Shown here piece after piece: positions 57,745 through 64,000 of a stretch of DNA of 64,000 bases. Within the stretch, counting starts at the first letter, position 1. Each line of letters opens with the position of its first letter. Origin of the DNA: Copromyces sp. CBS 386.78 (lineage: Eukaryota > Ascomycota > Sordariomycetes > Sordariales > Sordariaceae). The DNA is taken from NCBI GenBank assembly GCA_030685235.1, contig MU839126.1:246031-310030 (forward strand), in the 5' to 3' direction. A program made the position numbers and the translations under genes. The notes beneath the pieces are model-generated. The model saw nothing but the letters and a program-made list of their open reading frames with translations. It had not been told where the DNA came from and searched no databases.

Positions 57745-58626
57745 GTGTTCAACATGCCCGTATCGTCAGACGTCTACCGATACTTCGGGTTTTCTTGCCC
57801 AAGGGCAGGCAATTTCTACATCTGTTCGGACAGCCCAGTTGAATTCTTCGGTTGCTGTTCCATCGATCCATGCACTGAAGCGGCAGGCGGTTTCTGCCCG
57901 GACGATAAAGTTGAATACGCCAGTTTTTCGGCCGACAAATGGTACGAGATTCCTGGACAGCAATGCTTCAGGCCCAATGAAGGAGTATGGTGGGCGTGCA
58001 GGCAGATCAACACCCCATTCTTGGGCTGTTGCACAACCAACCCGTGTGCGGAGGAAGGCTGTCCGCTAGAGAACATAAGGCCCGCGATTCTCAGCAACCA
58101 AACCTACGAGCATGACCAGATCCTCTACCCCAAAGGCAGCGGCATTGTTCCGCAGCCCTCGGAAACCAGGGCTGGAGACGGCGGGGACGGGGGACTCTCA
58201 AAAGGCGCGATTGCCGGCATCGCCGTGGGGGCTGTTATTGCAGCTCTCATCATTTTCGCCGGAATCATGTGGAAGTGCGGATGGCTTCCAGGGAAAAAGA
58301 AGGATGACGGGAATCAAGAGGCGGAAGCACCTCAGGGGTGGGGATATATGGATGAGACGGGGCACGGCTTCGACCCCACGTACGGCTACAGTGGTTATCA
58401 TAACAACGGCCTCGGGCTAGGCACAGTCTCTGAGGTTCCGGTTTCCGAGAGCGCACACGAACTGCCGGCGGGGAACTATCCCTCGATTGAGATGGACGCC
58501 GGCCCTGGGGCTGTTCCGACACCACAAGGCGAAAATAAACAGCAACACAACCTACAACAAGGTAACCAGAAACAAGACGGTCAGCCAAAGACAATTAGCA
58601 CGGCGAAGAGAGAGAGAATTGATTGA
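57745..58626 (+). CDS. Cysteine-rich single-pass membrane protein of filamentous fungi
   Basis: One frame of 293 residues from 57,745; an ATG three codons later (MPVSSDVYRYFGF) is the likelier start. The outer part has two Cys-rich repeats: FYICSDSPVEFFGCCSIDPC and WWACRQINTPFLGCCTTNPC, each with a CC pair and a trailing PC. A Gly-rich linker precedes one membrane helix at residues 154-175 (GAIAGIAVGAVIAALIIFAGIM), then a Lys-rich stop and a Pro/Gln-rich cytosolic tail. No classical signal peptide is present, although the helix orientation suggests the Cys-rich part is outside. The pattern occurs in many Sordariomycete proteins of unknown role, often named after wall-anchor-like features. A wall-sensing or wall-associated role is only a guess. 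Confidence 0.8.
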   Translation: MFNMPVSSDVYRYFGFSCPRAGNFYICSDSPVEFFGCCSIDPCTEAAGGFCPDDKVEYASFSADKWYEIPGQQCFRPNEGVWWACRQINTPFLGCCTTNPCAEEGCPLENIRPAILSNQTYEHDQILYPKGSGIVPQPSETRAGDGGDGGLSKGAIAGIAVGAVIAALIIFAGIMWKCGWLPGKKKDDGNQEAEAPQGWGYMDETGHGFDPTYGYSGYHNNGLGLGTVSEVPVSESAHELPAGNYPSIEMDAGPGAVPTPQGENKQQHNLQQGNQKQDGQPKTISTAKRERID

Positions 58627-59470
58627 CAAGGAAAATGAACAGAAAAACGGAGGAATGGGCTTAGATCTCATCATGTAGAGGGCTATGGAAGGAGATGAAG
58701 TTATGGAAATTCAGGAATAACCACAGCGTCACGGCGAAGAACGGCAAGGGGCACTATAGATGTATTGTATACACTTAAACCGGAGCCTTAATCCAGATGT
58801 AAATCTTCAATGCATCTGCATACTATTCTTTGCTTTAATACGTTCCTATATGCATCGTAAGCCACTTCCTACTAGTAACTATATATATATATATACTCGT
58901 AACTATCCTCTATTATTCACCTTTAACTACTCAAGCTATTCGGTCTTTTTATTCCTTCTACGACCAATTCTTTATTCTTCAACATGTCTATTACTTACTA
59001 AGTCTGAGACTTTACTAATAGACTATTAAAGGGAATTTATACTACTCTTAAACTCGTCGAACTATTATATCCAACCGATATTATTCCTAGCCAAACCGAT
59101 AGTAATAATAATTATTACGGGGCAAGGCGAACGTTAGGTATCTATAAAGATATTTGTAATTGTACGAGGAAGAGGAAGCTATTTAGGGGAGCCCTAATAG
59201 CTATTTATATATAGTAAGTATATAGCCCGTACAGCCTAGTCGTCCTATAGATTATCCTATAAGCTAATATAATTTATATAGCCTTAGCGACAGGGGTAGG
59301 CTAATAACCGCAGCCAATTAAATATTAAATGCGTTTAGCCGTATCTACTATACTAGGTTTCTATAGCCAATTAGAGCATACTATTAACCTAATAACTATT
59401 ATTGTAGTGAAAATAACGATATAGGACAATTAGTTAATTATAAATAACCTTATAATATTTCCCTCGCTTA
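58627..59470. other. Gene 3' flank running into RIP block 3
   Basis: The 3' flank of the membrane-protein gene grades into AT-rich, TpA-rich sequence after about 58,790. No domain was recognised in 58,800-59,470. It may be LTR or neighbouring relic sequence of the gypsy element that follows. Confidence 0.4.
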
Positions 59471-62400
59471 AAATACCCTTAAAGTAAAAAATTTAATATA
59501 CTTCCCTTTTTAATCTCCTTTATAATATTTATTATTTACCTTTTTATATTATTTTTACTTTTTTTTTTTAAACTATTACCTTACCCTTTTAATAACGGGG
59601 TAATCGTTATATTATTAATATTATATTTATTTTTCCCAGCGGTTAATCCGTCCTAACGGCCTTTTTTAGAGCCTTTTTAACTTTATAGCAACATTTTTCG
59701 TTCGCGATCTATTGTAGTAATATTAATACGTTTAAATTATTATCGTAAAATTTTCTAAGGTCGTCAATATAATATTCCATATTTTTCTATAGTTACTAAG
59801 TAGGATTATAAAGGCTTCCCCAAATTACCCAGTATTCCTATCTACTATTTTCTATATTAAAACGGTAATTATTAATAATTTCATAAAATTATTTAATTAC
59901 GTTTTTAATATTATTTATTCATTTTATAATCCGCCCATTATTTATTTGGATATTTTAGGTTTTATCCTACCCAGAGATCCCTTAATAATTTTAAGGTTTT
60001 ATTATATTAATATAGAAAGTACAGCTATATTTTATATTAACGGGGAATTTTAGCGTAACGTAATAACTATTTACTTTTACAATTTTAAAAGGCCCTTCCT
60101 ATAATAGCGTAAGTTTAGCTTACGGGCGGCCTAATACGAAATTAATTATATTAAATAAGATTTTATCGCCGATATAGTATTTCAGCATATTAAACCGTCT
60201 TTCATTAATAATTTCCTCGTACTATATTTAACTACTCCTAATTATAGCAATAATTTTATTTAATATTATATTAAACTAATTAGCAATTTCATTAACTTTG
60301 AAATATTTTGCCCGCTATATTTTAAAAAGCCTTAATAAGTATAGCTAGGCGGGCTCAATTCCTATCCGAAGGTAAAAATTATAATTTACAAAAAATAAGG
60401 ATATACAAGTATTATTTAAATATATATTATTACCCGCGAATTCTATTAAGAGTAATTAATTAACTTAATCGTCCTAAGCCTAATTAATATAAGTATAAAG
60501 GAAACGTTCTAATTTAATATTAATACGTTCAGTCTAACTCTTAATTTCTTTATAGAAAACCGATAATAATTTTAGGGTAATTCCTAACCTTTTAAATAGA
60601 GCCTTCTAAAATTATAAAACGAATTAAATATTATAATTAGAAACGATAATATTTAATAGGTTATAAAGGGCGTAAATCTTCTAAATAAATCAATTAACGA
60701 ATTCCTTTATAATTAATATTTCGATTAGGATATAGTACCTTATTTTCGTTAAGCGGTCTACTATTATAACGATATATTTATATTTTCAACCTCCCTAAAC
60801 GTAGGGCGTTATGGGGGTAATATAATCGATAGTGATATCCTTCTATAGGGCGAAGGGTATTAGTAGAAATTTTAAAAATCCTATTAATACGTATTATAAT
60901 ACTTTCGTCTTTACGTATTAGAGGTAAGCTTTATGATAAACTTTAACGGCTTTATTTATATTTAATTAATAAAATAAATAATTAAAAGTAATAAATATTT
61001 TATCCTAGCCTTAGTAGCCTACCGGTACAAGTTTATAATACCTTCATATAAAATATAATTATAATATAATATCTTCTAAATCGACTATAAACATTGAACG
61101 TTAGTATACTTTGCCGTTAATTGTGTAATATTTTGCAAAAACTATTTTTCTTATACTTTTCTTTAGTACTTTAGGCTATACTCGACAGTTTTCGTCTATG
61201 AGGACGGTTATTAAATTTTAATAAAAAATTAAATTATAATAATTAGCGTCGATTAATTTATTTATAAATAATTCTTCTAGGTTAAATTCGTAAGCGTAAA
61301 TATAATTTATAAAAATAAAAAGGTTAAAAAATACTTTATAGCGGGCTTTTAACCGGTTATTATTTATATCCTTCGGTATATTTTCTAATTTCTTATTTAG
61401 GGTATTAGGACGAACTTAAAAAATGCCCGGCCTATATTTAATAGTAAAATTAAATTTAAATAGGAAATTAAACTACTATATATATTATAGCGTAAATTTC
61501 TTATTCTCTATAAAGGTTTATAAGCCCTTATAGTCAGTTAAGATTTTAAATAATTTTTAAGCGTTTTATAATGAGAAAGTCTTTTCGGACAATCGAAAAT
61601 ATCTTCCCACATAATCGCCCCACCCACTTATACCCTTCCCGCGCGCTAATATACTCTAAAATTTTTAAGCCAATCAAATCGCTCGTATCCATTTAAATCT
61701 CTACACTTAGCTTAGCAACGGTATTCTTTCATAGATTTCACACTAGAAATCTGGGCATTACATTCTTTTACAAAATATTACATACCTAGCCTAAATGTGC
61801 GCCCAGATCTATACCTAAATCTATACCTAAATTAGCTATTTTACAACGCACTTTATAGCGTATTTAGTGGTACGGTCGTATATTACACGGTCGTACATCG
61901 TTTAATTGAGTAATTAATTAATCGCATTCAATCTATATTAATTTATACAATAATAATTTATCTAATATTTATCGTATAATCGAATACTCCAAACCGCCAG
62001 CGAAAGCTCTAGAATCTCCCTCCCTTATTAGCCTTATATACTAACTATACGTATACTACACCGTATACCTTACGTACCAGCTAGAATATTAGTTAGCGTA
62101 CTTCCCTTACCCTATATAAATTTACTTCCTCTCTCTTCTCTTCCTCTTCTACCTCTCTATATATTACTACGAAAGCGGCCTTATCCCTTCGTCTATATAT
62201 TAGTTAGACTACGGCGGTCAACCTTATTAACTTATTTAAAATCTATACCCTCCTATATAAATATATTTTGCTAAATAAATAACACTATTTATATTAAAGT
62301 AATAAAGTTTCAGCCTACCTTAGGCTAGCGGCCGCGGCTAAGCTACAAGCGAAGCCTTTTTTAAAGTTATAATATTACCGCTTAGAATTAAACTAACGCA

Positions 62401-63285
62401 ATTAAGGGAAGAGGGGCTTAGGTATTAACTAGCGCAATTAATCGGAGAGCACAAAGTTAGAGTAAGCGCTATAATTACATACGCCCGTCGGCTAAGTCGC
62501 TATATCAGCTATCTACATTACAATTAACTCGGGAAATATATAGAAAAAATAACAGATTATTTCTTACTATTAATAAATACCAACGTTTTATTTACTTAAT
62601 AATATTTCGTAATATACAATATAGTAGATTAATTTCTCGTAAATAAGGGTAATAATATAAGAGGTTTAATAGAAGAAGCGATGCGATATAACGATACAAA
62701 TCGTTAAATATAACGATTATAAAATTTAGCCTATATAGGGGTTTGAATATGTAATAGGCTGTAATCTGGGGGCTTGGCGGGCGCGGTACAGTTTACTAAC
62801 GCTAAAAATAGGAGCTGTAGATCACGATTTGGATACGAGCGATTTAATTAGGTCAAATTTTTTTGGAGTACATTAGTATACCTTAGCGCGCGGGAAGGGT
62901 GGGGCGACTGTGTGGGAAGACATTTTCGACTGTCCGAAAAGACTTTCTCTTTATAATTCCGGTCCCTATTTTTCTAAGGCTTTAATAATTATAAATAATT
63001 CCTTATTATAAATATTATAATTATATTCCACGGCGGAATATTTTTATAAAAAATATATAATTAGGCGTAAAATACCTTCGTCGTTATATTAAAATAATAT
63101 ATTACTTATAACCTAATTAAATATATTAGTTTCGACTATAGTTGGGCGGGACTAATCGTAAATTCAAAGGATAAAACCTATAGTAAAAGCTTTCTTTAAC
63201 TCTTTAAAAGTTCTTTAATAATTTTCTATTTAACATTATTCAGCTAATTTCTTTATAAGGTTATATAATAGAATAATTATAATTG
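59471..63285 (-). mobile_element. RIP-degraded, 5'-truncated Ty3/gypsy pol relic
   Basis: Minus-strand translation starts abruptly at 63,285 inside pol. RNase H segments follow: LKELKKAFTIGF, then a YNDEGILRPI block and YNIYNKELFIIIKALEK near 62,965-63,060. After the inserted element at 61,573-62,949 the same frame continues with ILTDYKGL, the FTIKYRPGI tether motif near 61,430, and the integrase (RLGITLKLLSVFYKE and similar) at about 60,380-60,760. The reverse-transcriptase domain is missing, so the relic is 5'-truncated. The opposite end is lost in low-complexity AT-rich sequence near 59,470. Stops are frequent and TpA is dominant. Confidence 0.78.
61573..62949. mobile_element. Nested terminal-inverted-repeat element with 8-bp target duplication
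   Basis: A 1,377-bp insertion interrupts the gypsy RNase H region. Its ends are inverted copies beginning GAGAAAGTCTTTTCGGACA. The first 53 bp match except for five or so transition-type differences, and looser similarity extends to about 130 bp. The insert is flanked on both sides by TTTATAAT (61,565-61,572 and 62,950-62,957). Removing the insert plus one TTTATAAT restores the gypsy reading frame. An 8-bp duplication fits hAT-type transposons, while the long inverted repeats are more Mutator-like. No transposase was recognised inside, so it is probably non-autonomous. Confidence 0.82.
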
Positions 63286-63470
63286 AAAAAGAGAAAATCT
63301 ATTCGCACGGTCACGATTGTCTATTTGAACGGTGATCCACTTTTTCCCTCATACTTATCCCTAACTCTACTATCCCCTTCCCGCCAGCACCAGTCTCGCT
63401 CGTACCGCGACCGCCAAGCTCCCAGATTACAGCCCAGTACACCCTCCTGCATAGCACACGTATCATTAAT
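63286..63470. other. Unmutated strip between gypsy relic and satellite
   Basis: About 185 bp of ordinary composition abuts the truncated gypsy end. A 74-codon plus-strand frame across it runs into the satellite and is not considered a gene. Confidence 0.5.
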
Positions 63471-63885
63471 AGCCGTGACAGTCGCTGACAGCTGTGACAA
63501 TTACTGATAGCTAATTGCTAATAGCCGTAATAGTTACTAATAGCCGTAACAATCGCTAATAGCTATAATAGCCGTAATAGTTGTAATAGCTGTAATAGTT
63601 GTAATAAGTCGTTGATAGCCGTAATAGCCGTAATAGCCGTAATAGCCGTAATAGCCGTGATAGCCGTAATAGCCGTAACAGCCGTAACAGTTGTGATAGT
63701 CGTTGATAGCCGTGACAGCCGTGATAGTCTTTGATAGCCGTGTTAATTGCTAATAGCCGTAATAGTTGTAATAATCGCTGATAGCCGTAATAGCCATAAC
63801 AATCGCTAACAGCCGTAACAATCGCTGACAGCCGTGGTAGCCGTGATAGTCGCTAATAGTTGTGATAGCCGTAATAGCCGTGACA
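63471..63885 (+). repeat. Degenerate 9-bp satellite, consensus CCGTAATAG
   Basis: About 415 bp built from variants of TAATAGCCG/GATAGCCGT/CAATCGCTAA. The unit period is 9 bp, with occasional longer units. Most variation is C/T or A/G (for example TAACAG, TGATAG, TAATAG), so RIP-like transitions are a plausible source. In frame, it would read as repeated short Ala/Val/Ile units, but there is no open coding context. Confidence 0.85.
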
Positions 63886-63904
63886 GGTGTATATCTGGTT
63901 TGGG

Positions 63905-63975
63905 CACTGCGGTCTAATGTCACGCATGAAAGAATGGTAATACCCAGATTTCTGGGCGAAATTTTCGAAAGAATA
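63905..63975. repeat. Less-mutated fragment related to the nested element
   Basis: About 47 bp around AATACCCAGATTTCTGGGCG align with the reverse complement of about 61,728-61,775 inside the nested element. Many of the differences are transitions, and the copy here looks less mutated. The copy runs towards the window edge, so a further element may start here. Confidence 0.5.
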
Positions 63976-64000
63976 CATGTGATATTTGTGGCCGCGCGAG

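Noticed and set aside
63471..63885. CRISPR-like array
   Set aside because: Units are contiguous 9-mers without spacers, in a eukaryotic genome; it is a simple satellite.
48900..63945. Shared CGGTCTAATGYCACGC motif at 48,927 and 63,922
   Set aside because: About 20 bp similarity without extension; too short to call a repeat.

Overview
The window looks like a chromosome segment of a filamentous ascomycete, most likely Neurospora or a close Sordariales relative. Three signs support this. Genes carry short introns (about 50-125 bp, one of 204 bp) with GTAAGT-type donors and CTAAC/CTGAC branch sites. Fungal families dominate (HET, UstYa, CAP20-type perilipin, DENN, Scd6). Long AT-rich blocks are saturated with TpA, depleted of CpA and riddled with stops, the mark of repeat-induced point mutation (RIP). 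All calls come from reading the sequence; no search was run.

Layout. 1-12,740 is a RIP block with a Ty3/gypsy pol relic (1-3,990), unassigned relics, and a Ty1/copia relic (about 9,150-12,745). 12,741-38,810 is a normal gene island: DENN-domain protein, an unrecognised fungal protein, a HET-domain protein, a membrane protein with two HxxHC motifs, a UstYa-family gene, a secreted Kex2-type repeat precursor, an SCPx-type thiolase and a perilipin-like protein. 38,811-45,240 is a second RIP block holding a RecQ-like helicase relic (+) facing a DUF6589-like relic (-), with short inverted repeats near its edges. 45,310-58,630 is a second gene island: pirin, an ATX1-like copper chaperone, Rqc1/TCF25, Scd6/LSM14 and a cysteine-rich membrane protein. 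58,800-63,285 is a third RIP block, a 5'-truncated gypsy pol relic (-) split by a 1.38-kb inverted-repeat element with an 8-bp target duplication. The window ends in a degenerate 9-bp satellite and a less mutated repeat fragment.

The most interesting unit is 26.5-32.0 kb. A 155-residue precursor has a signal peptide and eight Trp-containing repeat units separated mostly by Lys-Arg. It lies head to head with a five-exon UstYa-family gene and 4 kb from a second membrane protein with paired HxxHC motifs. This is the arrangement expected of a small dikaritin-type RiPP cluster (Kex2-released peptides oxidised by UstYa-type enzymes). Precursor coding repeats continue past the stop in another frame, so the gene appears shortened by an indel.

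The other intact genes look like housekeeping or accessory functions with no evident pathway link to one another: vesicle-traffic GEF, self-recognition, peroxisomal lipid oxidation, lipid droplets, copper delivery, ribosome quality control and mRNP control.
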